In this document: one piece after another, positions 1 to 10,064 of the stretch
Layout of the letters: each line of letters opens with the position of its first letter
Position numbering within the stretch: position 1 is the first letter of the stretch
DNA from: a bacterium D16-50
GTDB lineage: Bacteria > Bacillota > Clostridia > Lachnospirales > Lachnospiraceae
DNA length: 39,771 nt
NCBI GenBank assembly: GCA_003612485.1
Contig: RAZA01000035.1
Span: 1 to 39,771 of the forward strand
Direction: 5' to 3'
Made by a program: the position numbers and the translations under genes
Notes under the pieces: generated by a model
Seen by the model: the letters and a program-made list of their open reading frames with translations, nothing else
Databases searched by the model: none
Told to the model about the DNA's origin: nothing

Positions 1-70
1 ACCGCCGTGTACCGAACGGTACGCACGGTGGTGTGAGAGGACGGCGGTTAGTCACCGCCTCCTACTCGAT
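1..70 (+). mobile_element. Group II intron, 3' end (domains V and VI)
   Basis: The window opens inside a group II intron. Positions 1-9 pair with 24-32 (ACCGCCGTG/CACGGTGGT). A two-base CG bulge sits at 22-23, and an inner stem TACC/GGTA is capped by GAAC, giving the 32-nt domain V fold with a CGC triad at 3-5. Positions 43-48 pair with 54-59 (GGCGGT/ACCGCC) as domain VI, followed by CCTACTCGAT, where A64 would be the branch point seven bases before the end. The 3' splice site is placed near 70 by analogy with clostridial introns. The rest of the intron and any reverse transcriptase lie outside the window. Confidence 0.75.
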
Positions 71-131
71 TCAAGGATTTTCTGAGTAAATACCGTCAAA
101 ATTTCTGTAATAAAATTTCCGCAATTTCTGC

Positions 132-160
132 TTGACCCGTTTTCCAATTTGTGTTAATAT
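132..160 (+). promoter_or_regulatory. Promoter of rpoB
   Basis: TTGACC (132-137) and TAATAT (155-160) are separated by 17 bp, a good sigma-A type promoter. Transcription would start near 168, leaving a leader of about 95 nt before rpoB. It lies after the intron end, so rpoBC need not depend on transcription through the intron. Confidence 0.7.
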
Positions 161-263
161 GGATAATGCATTATTGTGCAGAGCTATGCCCGATTTTACG
201 AAAAAAGGTTTGTTTTTAGTCATAATATGGGCATAAATCAGAAAAGAACGGGGTGAAGTGTCA

Positions 264-3200
264 ATGGAAAAGAACAGGATACGTCCGGTTGCCGGCACCA
301 AGGTCATGCGTATGAGCTACGCACGGCAAAAAGAGGTTTTGGAGATGCCCAATCTGATCGAAGTCCAGAAAGACTCCTATCAGTGGTTCCTTGACGAGGG
401 GTTGAGGGAAGCCTTCGACGATATCTCTCCCATAGCCGACTACAGCGGCTCGCTTAGTCTGGAATTCGTGGATTTTGAGTTGAGCAGGGATGACGTGAAG
501 TATTCTATTGAAGAGTGTAAAGAAAGAGATGCTACTTATGCGGCACCCTTGACGGTGACTGTCCGCCTTTATAATAAGGAAAAAGAGGAGATCAGCGAGC
601 ATAAGATCTTTATGGGCGACCTTCCCCTGATGACTGAGACGGGTACTTTCGTGATCAATGGCGCCGAACGAGTCATCGTAAGCCAGTTGGTTCGTTCCCC
701 TGGCATTTATTACGCCATAAGCCATGACAAGATCGGAAAAAGGCTCTATTCCTGCACGGTGATTCCTAATCGGGGTGCGTGGCTGGAGTACGAGACGGAT
801 TCTAATGATGTATTCTATGTGCGTGTGGACCGTACCCGTAAGGTGCCCGTCACCGTTCTGATTCGAGCTCTGGGTATTGGCACCAATGATGAGATCCGGG
901 AGGTTTTCGGTGACGAACCCAAGATAGAGGCCAGCTTTACCAAGGACACTGCTGAGAATTATCAGGAGGGTCTCCTTGAGCTGTACAAAAAGATACGTCC
1001 CGGGGAGCCTCTCAGCGTGGAAAGCGCAGAGAGTCTGATCAATGCCATGTTCTTCGATCCCCGCAGATATGATCTGGCCAAGGTGGGCAGATACAAATTC
1101 AACAAGAAGCTGGCACTGAAGAACCGAATCCGGCACGGCATTTTGGCCGCCGATGTGGTGGATCCTTCCACGGGGGAGATCCTTGCGTCGGCAGGAGACA
1201 AGGTGACTGCGGAGATGGCGGATGCCATCCAGAATGCCGCGGTTCCTTTCGTGTACGTTCAGACCGAGGAGAGGAATGTGAAGGTTCTCTCCAACATGAT
1301 GGTTGACCTCACCAGCTTCGTGGACTGCAATCCCAGAGATTTCGGCATCCACGAGAAGGTGTATTATCCCGTGCTGGCTCAGATTCTGGAGGAGTTTTCC
1401 GAGGATCCTGAAAAGCTGGCGGAGGCCATCAAGAAGAACGTCCATGAGCTGGTGCCCAAGCATGTGACCAAGGAGGATATTATCGCCTCCATAAATTATA
1501 ATATGCATCTGGAGTATGGTCTTGGAAACGACGACGACATTGACCATCTTGGAAACAGGCGCATCCGCGCGGTGGGAGAGCTGCTCCAGAATCAGTACCG
1601 CATCGGCCTGTCCAGAATGGAGAGAGTGGTGAGGGAACGCATGACCACACATGATGCGGACGAGATCTCTCCCCAGTCCCTGATCAATATCAAGCCGGTG
1701 ACGGCGGCGGTGAAGGAGTTCTTCGGGTCCTCCCAGCTGTCACAGTTCATGGACCAGAACAATCCTTTGGCGGAGCTGACCCACAAGAGGCGTCTGTCCG
1801 CGCTGGGACCCGGCGGTCTGTCCAGAGACCGTGCGGGATTTGAAGTTCGTGACGTGCATTATTCTCACTATGGGAGAATGTGCCCTATCGAGACGCCCGA
1901 AGGTCCCAATATCGGCCTGATCAATTCCCTTGCAAGCTATGCCCGCATCAACGAGTATGGCTTTGTGGAGGCACCCTATAGAAAGATCGACAAGTCCGAT
2001 CCCAAGAATCCGGTTGTCACGGACGAGGTGGTGTATATGACCGCCGACGAGGAGGACAATTACCATGTGGCTCAGGCCAGCGAGGCGCTGGACAATGAGG
2101 GGCATTTTGTCCGGAACACGGTTTCGGGCCGCTATCTGGACGAGACATCCGAGTATCCCAGATCCATGTTTGATTACATGGACGTTTCACCCAGAATGGT
2201 GTTCTCCGTGGCTACCGCGTTGATTCCCTTCCTTCAGAACGACGATGCCAACCGTGCGCTGATGGGATCCAACATGCAGCGTCAGGCTGTGCCTCTGCTG
2301 CTGACGGAGGCTCCCGTGGTGGGTACAGGCATGGAGCCCAAGGCCGCTGTGGACTCCGGAGACTGTGTTGTGGCCAGAAAGGCAGGCACGGTGGACTATG
2401 TATCCTCCGCTTTGATCCGTATGACTTGCGATGACGGAGAGAAGATGGAGTACCGCCTGACCAAGTTCTCCCGAAGCAACCAGTCCAACTGCTATAATCA
2501 GAAGCCCATTGTGTTCAAGGGCGACCATGTGGCGCAGGGACAGGTTATCGCGGACGGTCCTTCCACGGCTATGGGCGAGCTGGCTCTGGGCAAGAACCCT
2601 CTGATCGGATTCATGACCTGGGAGGGCTACAACTATGAGGACGCCGTTCTGCTGAGCGAAAGGCTGGTGCAGGACGATGTGTATACATCGGTTCATATCG
2701 AGGAATATGAGGCAGAGGCCAGAGATACGAAGCTGGGGCCTGAGGAGATTACCAGAGACGTGCCGGGGGTGGGTGATGAGGCCCTGAAGGATCTGGATGA
2801 CAGAGGAATCATTCGCATCGGCGCAGAGGTTCGGGCAGGCGATATTCTGGTAGGCAAGGTCACTCCCAAGGGAGAGACGGAGCTGACCGCAGAGGAGAGG
2901 CTGCTTCGGGCGATTTTCGGTGAGAAGGCCAGAGAGGTGAGGGACACTTCCCTGAAGGTTCCCCACGGCGAATACGGTATTGTAGTGGATGCTAAGGTGT
3001 TTACCAGAGAGAACAGCGATGAGTTGTCTCCCGGCGTAAATCAGGCAGTCCGAATTTATATTGCACAGAAGAGAAAGATTTCGGTAGGCGACAAGATGGC
3101 AGGCCGTCATGGAAACAAGGGTGTGGTCTCCCGGGTGCTGCCCGTGGAGGATATGCCTTATCTGCCCAACGGACGTCCTCTGGATATCGTGCTGAATCCT

Positions 3201-4136
3201 CTGGGCGTGCCTTCCCGTATGAACATCGGGCAGGTGCTGGAGATTCACCTTTCCCTTGCGGCGAAGGCTCTGGGTTTCAATGTGGCCACGCCGGTGTTTG
3301 ACGGTGCAAACGAAGATGATATCATGGACACTCTGGAGCTTGCCAATGACTATGTGAATCTGGAGTGGGAGGAATTCGAGGCAAGGCATAAAGAAGAGCT
3401 GCTTCCGGAGGTCATGCAGTATCTCTCAGAGCATAGGGAGAACAGAGAGCTCTGGAAGGGCGTGCCTATTTCCAGAGACGGAAAGGTGCGCCTGCGGGAC
3501 GGCAGGACGGGCGAGTACTTCGACAGCCCCGTCACCATAGGCCATATGCATTATCTGAAGCTTCACCATCTGGTTGACGACAAGATTCATGCACGTTCCA
3601 CGGGTCCTTACTCTCTGGTGACTCAGCAGCCCTTGGGCGGAAAGGCTCAGTTCGGCGGACAGCGTTTCGGAGAGATGGAGGTTTGGGCTCTGGAGGCCTA
3701 TGGCGCATCCTACACGCTGCAGGAGATCCTGACTGTGAAGTCCGACGATGTTGTGGGCCGCGTAAAGACCTATGAAGCCATTATCAAGGGGGACAACATT
3801 CCCGAGCCCGGAATTCCTGAATCCTTCAAGGTGCTGCTGAAGGAGCTGCAGGCGCTGGGGCTTGACGTGAGGGTTCTGCGGGAGGATCAGACCGAGGTGG
3901 AGATCATGGAGACCATTGACTACGGTGATATCGATTACCGTTATGAGATGGGCGACGACCGCAAATACGATGATGACTATGACCGAGGCTCTCTGGGCGA
4001 GATGGGATATCAGGCGCAGGAATTTGACGATGAGAGCGGCGAGCTTATTAATTCCGAGGACGAGGAGGACGATTTCGATGACGTGTTCGAGTCGGATCTG
4101 GAGGACGAGGAATATGACGGGGGCGACGAGTTCTAA
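264..4136 (+). CDS. rpoB: DNA-directed RNA polymerase subunit beta
   Basis: Encodes the beta subunit of RNA polymerase, which forms the catalytic cleft together with beta'. About 1290 residues, full length for Clostridia. The ATG at 264 is preferred over the in-frame GTG at 258 because the GGGGTGA ribosome binding site (250-256) has correct spacing only to the ATG. The rifampicin-binding region is recognisable around residue 490-520 (SQLSQFMDQNNPLAELTHKR followed by RLSALGPGGL) and keeps the usual sensitive-type D, H and S residues. GRHGNKG and the C-terminal GGKAQFGGQRFGEMEVWALE region are present. The last ~75 residues are a very acidic tail rich in D and E, common in this order. rpoC follows after 216 bp. 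Confidence 0.98.
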   Translation: MEKNRIRPVAGTKVMRMSYARQKEVLEMPNLIEVQKDSYQWFLDEGLREAFDDISPIADYSGSLSLEFVDFELSRDDVKYSIEECKERDATYAAPLTVTVRLYNKEKEEISEHKIFMGDLPLMTETGTFVINGAERVIVSQLVRSPGIYYAISHDKIGKRLYSCTVIPNRGAWLEYETDSNDVFYVRVDRTRKVPVTVLIRALGIGTNDEIREVFGDEPKIEASFTKDTAENYQEGLLELYKKIRPGEPLSVESAESLINAMFFDPRRYDLAKVGRYKFNKKLALKNRIRHGILAADVVDPSTGEILASAGDKVTAEMADAIQNAAVPFVYVQTEERNVKVLSNMMVDLTSFVDCNPRDFGIHEKVYYPVLAQILEEFSEDPEKLAEAIKKNVHELVPKHVTKEDIIASINYNMHLEYGLGNDDDIDHLGNRRIRAVGELLQNQYRIGLSRMERVVRERMTTHDADEISPQSLINIKPVTAAVKEFFGSSQLSQFMDQNNPLAELTHKRRLSALGPGGLSRDRAGFEVRDVHYSHYGRMCPIETPEGPNIGLINSLASYARINEYGFVEAPYRKIDKSDPKNPVVTDEVVYMTADEEDNYHVAQASEALDNEGHFVRNTVSGRYLDETSEYPRSMFDYMDVSPRMVFSVATALIPFLQNDDANRALMGSNMQRQAVPLLLTEAPVVGTGMEPKAAVDSGDCVVARKAGTVDYVSSALIRMTCDDGEKMEYRLTKFSRSNQSNCYNQKPIVFKGDHVAQGQVIADGPSTAMGELALGKNPLIGFMTWEGYNYEDAVLLSERLVQDDVYTSVHIEEYEAEARDTKLGPEEITRDVPGVGDEALKDLDDRGIIRIGAEVRAGDILVGKVTPKGETELTAEERLLRAIFGEKAREVRDTSLKVPHGEYGIVVDAKVFTRENSDELSPGVNQAVRIYIAQKRKISVGDKMAGRHGNKGVVSRVLPVEDMPYLPNGRPLDIVLNPLGVPSRMNIGQVLEIHLSLAAKALGFNVATPVFDGANEDDIMDTLELANDYVNLEWEEFEARHKEELLPEVMQYLSEHRENRELWKGVPISRDGKVRLRDGRTGEYFDSPVTIGHMHYLKLHHLVDDKIHARSTGPYSLVTQQPLGGKAQFGGQRFGEMEVWALEAYGASYTLQEILTVKSDDVVGRVKTYEAIIKGDNIPEPGIPESFKVLLKELQALGLDVRVLREDQTEVEIMETIDYGDIDYRYEMGDDRKYDDDYDRGSLGEMGYQAQEFDDESGELINSEDEEDDFDDVFESDLEDEEYDGGDEF

Positions 4137-4352
4137 GAGGGATTCCGGTATTAAGCATATTACTCGCAGCATTGCTGCTCGTTAACTTGAGAGGTTCACT
4201 CTTCCAGACAAGTGGACTTCTTGCAAGTTATATTCGTGAGCGCGTTCATTTGCCGATCTCCTGCATTCTTGTGGGAACGCTGGCTGGCTATATATGCGTC
4301 GGCAAGTGTTTTTGCTCATGAGTATATATTATGTTAGAAGGGAGTGCCATTC

Positions 4353-7300
4353 ATGTCAGAAACAAAGAATGAAACAGCGACATATCAGCCGATGACTTTT
4401 GATGCCATCAAAATCGGTCTGGCTTCACCCGATAAGATTCGAGAGTGGTCTCATGGGGAGGTGATGAAGCCCGAAACCATCAATTATAGAACCCTGAAGC
4501 CCGAGAGGGACGGACTGTTCTGTGAGAAGATATTCGGCCCCAGCAAGGACTGGGAATGTCACTGCGGCAAATATAAGAAGATCAGATACAAGGGCGTGGT
4601 ATGCGATAGGTGCGGCGTGGAAGTCACCAAATCCAGCGTCCGCAGGGAGCGCATGGGGCATATCGAGCTGGCGGCTCCCGTGTCCCATATCTGGTATTTC
4701 AAAGGGATTCCCAGCCGGATGGGCCTGATTCTGGACTTGTCTCCCAGAGTGCTGGAGAAGGTACTCTACTTTGCATCCTATATCGTGCTGGATCCGGGGG
4801 AGACGAATCTGGACTACAAGCAGGTGCTCTCAGAGAAGGAATATCAGGATGCCAGAGAGGCCTATGGAAATAAGTTCCGTGTGGGCATGGGCGCAGAGTC
4901 CATCAAGGAGCTGCTGCAGGCCATTGATCTGGAGGAGGAGGCCGAGGAGCTCAAGACCGGCCTGAAGGAATCCTCCGGACAGAAGAGGGCCAGAATCATC
5001 AAGAGGCTGGAGGTAGTGGAGGCCTTCCGGGAGTCCGGCAACAGACCGGAATGGATGGTCATGGACGTGATCCCCGTGATTCCGCCCGACATCCGCCCCA
5101 TGGTTCAGCTGGACGGAGGCAGATTTGCCACCTCCGACCTGAATGATCTGTATAGAAGAATCATCAATAGAAACAACCGTCTCAAGAGGCTGCTGGAGCT
5201 GGGCGCTCCCGATATCATTGTCCGCAATGAGAAAAGGATGCTGCAGGAGGCCGTGGACTCTCTGATCGACAACGGAAGGCGGGGCCGTCCCGTGACGGGA
5301 CCCGGCAATAGGGCGCTGAAGTCCTTGTCCGACATGCTGAAGGGAAAGTCCGGACGCTTCCGGCAAAACCTTTTGGGAAAGCGAGTGGACTATTCGGGCC
5401 GTTCCGTTATCGTGGTGGGGCCGGAGCTGAAGATCTATCAGTGCGGCCTGCCCAAGGAGATGGCTATCGAGCTGTTCAAGCCCTTTGTGATGAAGGAACT
5501 GGTGGCCAAGGGCATCAGCCAAAACATCAAGAACGCCAAAAAGCTTGTGGATAAGATGGACAATCAGGTGTGGGACGTGCTGGAGGAAGTTATCAAGGAG
5601 CATCCCGTGATGCTCAACCGCGCTCCTACGCTCCATAGACTTGGAATACAGGCATTTGAGCCTATTCTGGTGGAAGGCAAGGCTATTAAGCTGCATCCCT
5701 TGGTGTGCGTAGCTTTCAACGCGGACTTCGACGGCGACCAGATGGCGGTGCATCTGCCTCTTTCCGTGGAGGCGCAGGCGGAATGCAGGTTCCTTCTGCT
5801 GTCCCCCAATAACCTTCTGAAGCCTTCAGACGGCGGTCCCGTTGCCGTCCCCTCTCAGGACATGGTTCTGGGCATATATTACCTGACTCAGGAGCGGCCC
5901 GGTTCTCTGGGGGAGGGAAAGCACTTTAAGAGCGTGAACGAGGCGATTTTGGCCTATGAGAATAAATGTCTGACGCTGCATTCCAGAATCAGCGTGCGCA
6001 TGTCCAAGAAAGGCGCGGACGGGGAAGTGATTACCGGAAATGTGGAGTCTACTTTGGGCCGTTTTATCTTCAATGAGATACTGCCGCAGGATCTGGGATT
6101 CGTGGACAGAAGCGATCCGGAAAACTTCCTGAAGCTGGAGGTGGACTTCCATGTGAACAAGAAGGGGCTGAAGCAGATTCTGGATCAGATCATCAACACC
6201 CACGGGGCCTCCAAGACCGCTGAGGTGCTTGACAATGTGAAGTCCATCGGCTATAAGTACTCCACTCAGGCAGCCATGACGGTATCCATCTCCGACATGA
6301 CGGTGCCCTCCAGAAAGCCGGAGATGCTGGCAGAGGCTCAGGCCACGGTGGATAAGATATCCACCAATTTCAGAAGAGGCCTGATTACCGAGGAAGAGCG
6401 CTACCGCGCGGTGGTGGAGACCTGGAACGAGACGGACAAGGAGCTGACGGAGGTGCTGCTGGCCGGTCTGGACAAATACAACAACATCCACATGATGGAG
6501 GACTCCGGCGCCCGTGGATCCAAGCAGCAGATCAAGCAGCTGGCAGGTATGCGCGGACTGATGTCCGATACTACGGGAAGAACCATCGAGCTGCCCATCA
6601 AGTCCAATTTCCGAGAGGGTCTGGATGTTCTGGAGTATTTCATGTCCGCTCATGGCGCAAGAAAGGGTCTGTCCGACACGGCGCTTCGTACAGCGGACTC
6701 CGGTTATCTGACCAGACGAATGGTGGATGTTTCTCAGGAGCTGAGCATCCGAGAGGTGGACTGCAGCGAGGACAAGGCTGAGATTCCCGGCATGACCGTC
6801 AGGGCGTTCACGGACGGCAAGGAGACCATCGAGAGCCTGAAGGACAGAATCATTGGCAGGTATTCCTGCGAGGATATTTATGATAAGGACGGAGAGCTGA
6901 TTGTAAAGCATAACCATATGATCACCCCCAGCAGGGCGGCGAGGATTCTGAGCGTGGGCGTGAACCAGCAGGGCGAGCCCGTGGAAGCTGTAAGGATCCG
7001 TACCATTTTAACTTGCCGTTCCCATGTGGGTATCTGTGCCAAGTGTTATGGAGCCAACATGGCTACCGGCGAGGCGGTGCAGGTGGGCGAGGCCGTAGGT
7101 ATTATTGCGGCGCAGTCTATCGGTGAGCCCGGAACCCAGCTGACCATGAGAACCTTCCATACCGGAGGCGTGGCCGGCGATGATATCACACAGGGTCTTC
7201 CCCGTGTGGAGGAGCTTTTTGAGGCCAGAAAGCCCAAGGGTCTTGCCATCATCGCAGAGTTCGGCGGTAAGGCGGAAATCCGGGACACCAAGAAAAAGAG

Positions 7301-8114
7301 GGAGGTTCTCATCACCAACGCAGAGACCGGGGAGGCTAAGACATACCTGATTCCCTATGGTTCCCGAATCAAGATTTTGGACGGGCAGATGCTGGAGGCC
7401 GGAGACGAGCTTACGGAAGGTTCTGTGAACCCTCATGATCTGCTGAAGATCAAGGGAATTCGGGCAGTGCAGGATTATATGCTGAGAGAGGTACAGAGGG
7501 TGTACCGGCTGCAGGGCGTTGACATTGCGGATAAGCATATCGAGGTCATCGTGCGTCAGATGCTGAAGAAGGTTCGCATCGAAAGCAACGGGGATACCGG
7601 ATTCCTGCCCGGAACGCTGGTGGATGTTTTGGACTATGAGGATATGAATGAAGCCTTGACGGCGGAAGGCAAAGAGCCTGCGGACGGAAAGCAGGTGCTG
7701 CTGGGAATCACCAAGGCCGCGCTGGCTACCAACTCCTTTTTGTCCGCAGCTTCCTTCCAGGAGACCACCAAGGTTCTCACGGAGGCGGCCATCAAGGGCA
7801 AGGTGGATAACCTGATCGGCCTGAAGGAGAACGTGATCATCGGTAAGCTGATTCCTGTGGGCACGGGAATGAAGAGATACCGCAATACCAGACTGAGCAC
7901 GGACGAGGTGGAAACGGATCCTCAGGAGGATTTGTATTCGGAGATGGAGGATCAGTTCGGCACGGACGCGGAAGCGGCCGGTGATATTCTGGAGGACGAA
8001 GCGTTCGAGGGAGAAGGCGAAGAGTTTGAGGATGTCATGGACGAGGAAGCCGATGAGGAATTTGAAGCCGGGGAGAGGAACCGGGAAGCGGAAGAGGCGG
8101 TGACCGTTGACTGA
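4353..8114 (+). CDS. rpoC: DNA-directed RNA polymerase subunit beta'
   Basis: Encodes the beta' subunit, which holds the catalytic magnesium. About 1253 residues. The ATG at 4353 has an AAGGGAG ribosome binding site at 4338-4344; the GTG at 4344 is too close to it. The N-terminal zinc site is seen as CHCGKYKKIRYKGVVCDRCG (around residue 70-90). The catalytic NADFDGDQMAVH starts at residue 456. The second zinc-binding cysteine cluster (CRSHVGICAKCYG) and the trigger-loop region (GEPGTQLTMRTFHTGG) are in order. Like RpoB it ends in an acidic tail of about 60 residues. The gene normally continues toward rpsL, but here a five-gene block follows. Confidence 0.98.
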   Translation: MSETKNETATYQPMTFDAIKIGLASPDKIREWSHGEVMKPETINYRTLKPERDGLFCEKIFGPSKDWECHCGKYKKIRYKGVVCDRCGVEVTKSSVRRERMGHIELAAPVSHIWYFKGIPSRMGLILDLSPRVLEKVLYFASYIVLDPGETNLDYKQVLSEKEYQDAREAYGNKFRVGMGAESIKELLQAIDLEEEAEELKTGLKESSGQKRARIIKRLEVVEAFRESGNRPEWMVMDVIPVIPPDIRPMVQLDGGRFATSDLNDLYRRIINRNNRLKRLLELGAPDIIVRNEKRMLQEAVDSLIDNGRRGRPVTGPGNRALKSLSDMLKGKSGRFRQNLLGKRVDYSGRSVIVVGPELKIYQCGLPKEMAIELFKPFVMKELVAKGISQNIKNAKKLVDKMDNQVWDVLEEVIKEHPVMLNRAPTLHRLGIQAFEPILVEGKAIKLHPLVCVAFNADFDGDQMAVHLPLSVEAQAECRFLLLSPNNLLKPSDGGPVAVPSQDMVLGIYYLTQERPGSLGEGKHFKSVNEAILAYENKCLTLHSRISVRMSKKGADGEVITGNVESTLGRFIFNEILPQDLGFVDRSDPENFLKLEVDFHVNKKGLKQILDQIINTHGASKTAEVLDNVKSIGYKYSTQAAMTVSISDMTVPSRKPEMLAEAQATVDKISTNFRRGLITEEERYRAVVETWNETDKELTEVLLAGLDKYNNIHMMEDSGARGSKQQIKQLAGMRGLMSDTTGRTIELPIKSNFREGLDVLEYFMSAHGARKGLSDTALRTADSGYLTRRMVDVSQELSIREVDCSEDKAEIPGMTVRAFTDGKETIESLKDRIIGRYSCEDIYDKDGELIVKHNHMITPSRAARILSVGVNQQGEPVEAVRIRTILTCRSHVGICAKCYGANMATGEAVQVGEAVGIIAAQSIGEPGTQLTMRTFHTGGVAGDDITQGLPRVEELFEARKPKGLAIIAEFGGKAEIRDTKKKREVLITNAETGEAKTYLIPYGSRIKILDGQMLEAGDELTEGSVNPHDLLKIKGIRAVQDYMLREVQRVYRLQGVDIADKHIEVIVRQMLKKVRIESNGDTGFLPGTLVDVLDYEDMNEALTAEGKEPADGKQVLLGITKAALATNSFLSAASFQETTKVLTEAAIKGKVDNLIGLKENVIIGKLIPVGTGMKRYRNTRLSTDEVETDPQEDLYSEMEDQFGTDAEAAGDILEDEAFEGEGEEFEDVMDEEADEEFEAGERNREAEEAVTVD

Positions 8115-8160
8115 CGGAACAAGGCTGCCGGCTTTGACAAGCATGTGAGAGAACGTTTCA

Positions 8161-8230
8161 AGAGCGTGTCTGATCGTTCATGGAGGAGGGGGACCGACAT
8201 ACCTTCTGCCATGTGCGGCAGACACGCTCT
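8161..8230 (+). other. Long inverted repeat downstream of rpoC
   Basis: AGAGCGTGTCTG (8161-8172) is perfectly complementary to CAGACACGCTCT (8219-8230). An alternative shorter hairpin TCTGCC/GGCAGA lies inside the right arm. There is no T-run after it, so it is not a classic intrinsic terminator. It may be an RNA-stabilising or attenuating structure at the end of the rpoBC transcript. Confidence 0.45.
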
Positions 8231-8366
8231 CTGAATAAGTCGGGCATTGCTGTCCTAAGGGGCTGTCCGGGATAAATCCTATGGGGAAAGCTGCGTAAGG
8301 GAAAAAGGCGCCTGACAGCGGGAGCTATGGAAAGAAGAGCAGGAGCTCAAGAAAGGATATAGGATT

Positions 8367-9224
8367 ATGAAGGTTCTGGTGACGGGAGTGAAGGGCCAGC
8401 TGGGCCATGACGTGGTAGAGGAGCTGACAGGCCGGGGATTGGAAGCCGTGGGCGTGGATATCGACGAGATGGACATTACGGACATGTCCAGCGTGGACAA
8501 GGTAATCAAGGAGGCGGCTCCGGATGCGGTCATTCACTGTGCGGCCTATACGGCGGTGGATGCGGCGGAGGAGAATCAGGAGCTGTGCCGCAGAGTCAAT
8601 GCGGAGGGTCCTGAGAATATAGCAAGGGTCTGCAAGGAGCTTGACATCAAGATGCTGCAGATCAGTACCGACTATGTGTTTGAGGGAAACGGCGACAATC
8701 TGTGGAAGCCGGAGGATGCCTGCGTTCCCCAAAGCGTGTACGGCAGAACCAAGTACGAGGGTGAGCTGGCGGTTCGGGAGCTGTTGGACAAGTATTTTGT
8801 GGTGCGCATTGCATGGGCCTTCGGAATCAACGGAAAGAATTTCGTGAGGACCATGCTGAAGCTGGCCGAGACCCATGATACCATCCGGGTGGTGAACGAC
8901 CAGTTCGGATCGCCTACCTATACCTATGATCTGGCGAAGCTTTTGGTGGACATGATCCAGACGGAAAAATACGGGATTTACCATGCCACCAATGAGGGGA
9001 CTTGTTCGTGGTATGAGTTTGCCTGCGCCATCTTCCGGGAGGCGGGAGTGAAGGTGAACGTGGTGCCGGTGACTACGGAGGAATACGGTGCAAAGGCCAA
9101 GCGGCCGGCCAACAGCCGCATGGACAATGGGAAGCTGACGGAGAACGGATTTGGAAGGCTTCCGGCATGGGAGGACGCACTGGCCAGATATGTGGCGCTG
9201 CTGCAGGAGGAAAAGAGGAATTGA
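8367..9224 (+). CDS. rfbD: dTDP-4-dehydrorhamnose reductase family protein
   Basis: A 285-residue short-chain dehydrogenase/reductase of the RmlD/RfbD family, which reduces dTDP-4-dehydrorhamnose to dTDP-L-rhamnose for cell-surface polysaccharide. The N-terminal nucleotide-binding loop VTGVKGQLGHDV (residues 5-16), the STDYVFEG motif and the catalytic YGRTK (YxxxK) are all visible. Length is typical. The ATG follows an AAAGGAT site. No other rhamnose genes lie nearby, so the gene stands alone at the head of an accessory block between rpoC and rpsL. Substrate is inferred from the family; a related nucleotide-sugar reductase is possible. Confidence 0.85.
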   Translation: MKVLVTGVKGQLGHDVVEELTGRGLEAVGVDIDEMDITDMSSVDKVIKEAAPDAVIHCAAYTAVDAAEENQELCRRVNAEGPENIARVCKELDIKMLQISTDYVFEGNGDNLWKPEDACVPQSVYGRTKYEGELAVRELLDKYFVVRIAWAFGINGKNFVRTMLKLAETHDTIRVVNDQFGSPTYTYDLAKLLVDMIQTEKYGIYHATNEGTCSWYEFACAIFREAGVKVNVVPVTTEEYGAKAKRPANSRMDNGKLTENGFGRLPAWEDALARYVALLQEEKRN

Positions 9225-9250
9225 CCCTTTTTGGAGGGGAGGCATAGATA

Positions 9251-9985
9251 ATGCTGTGGAAGGTGGCAATCTGTGAGGACGATTCCACGCAGTCCAGAAA
9301 TATCAGGCGGATGGTGGAGGAGTGGGGACAAGAACGAGCCCGAAAGCTGGAGGTATTCAGCTATGCCCGCTGTGAGGCCTTTCTCTGGGACTGGACGGAG
9401 GGGATGGACTTCGACTTGGTGATTCTGGACATCCATCTAGGACAAGGCATGGACGGCATGGAGCTGGCCAGACGGATCCGTCAGAAGACGGCAGGGATTG
9501 AAATTTTGTTTATATCCGGGCTGTCGGAGTATTTGAGTCAGGGGTATGATGTGCAGGCAATTCACTTTCTGGTGAAGCCGGTGGAGAAAGGCCGGCTGTG
9601 GGAGGTCTTGGACAGGGCGCTGGCGATGCGGAAGAAAAAGGAGAACTTTCTTCTGGTGGAGACAGAGAACGAGGCGGAGAGAATTCCTATAAGCCGTATC
9701 GTCTACGGGGAGGCTTTTTCCCATACCACGGCGCTTTTTCTGGCTCCTGAGAGTAAGACGGGGACCATGGAGCCAAGAGAGGTGAGAATGTGCCTTGGGG
9801 AGCTGGAGGAACGGCTTTCTTCTTCGGCCTTTCTGCGCTGCCACCGCTCCTATCTGGTGCATCTGTCCTACATCCGCAGGATCGACAGAGCGCAGGTTTT
9901 TCTGGACTATGGCGGAGCAATACCTATGAGCAGGGGAAAGCGGGCCGGTCTGTATCAGGCCTTTTTGGATTATCATAGGGGATAG
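9251..9985 (+). CDS. LytTR-family response regulator
   Basis: A 244-residue two-component response regulator of the AgrA/LytR type. Residues 1-120 form a receiver domain with acidic residues D10-D11, the phosphoacceptor D60 in LVILDIHL and a lysine in HFLVKPV. Residues 150-244 form a LytTR DNA-binding domain with the typical FLRCHRSYLVHLSYI stretch. A strong GGAGGGGAGG site precedes the ATG. It lies 26 bp after rfbD and 79 bp before the histidine kinase, so the three may be cotranscribed. A matching 9-12-9 operator lies upstream of the ABC exporter pair at 10746-10775, suggesting this regulator drives the transporters. Confidence 0.92.
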   Translation: MLWKVAICEDDSTQSRNIRRMVEEWGQERARKLEVFSYARCEAFLWDWTEGMDFDLVILDIHLGQGMDGMELARRIRQKTAGIEILFISGLSEYLSQGYDVQAIHFLVKPVEKGRLWEVLDRALAMRKKKENFLLVETENEAERIPISRIVYGEAFSHTTALFLAPESKTGTMEPREVRMCLGELEERLSSSAFLRCHRSYLVHLSYIRRIDRAQVFLDYGGAIPMSRGKRAGLYQAFLDYHRG

Positions 9986-10064
9986 GGCTTCTGCGGAGAA
10001 TGAGAGAACCGGCGGAAGAAAAACCAAGAGGATAGCTTCGCAGCGGCGGGGAGGGACAAGCCAT

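Noticed and set aside
261..1652. Long minus-strand open frame (463 codons) opposite rpoB
   Set aside because: It lies entirely within rpoB, has no ribosome site and encodes no recognisable motif. Long antisense frames are common opposite biased GC-rich genes. The same holds for the long minus-strand frames opposite rpoC, fusA and tuf.
4137..4352. Possible small gene or RNA between rpoB and rpoC
   Set aside because: Only a short palindrome (GCAGCATTGCTGC) and weak inverted repeats are seen. The one open frame there runs out of rpoB in another frame and has no ribosome site.
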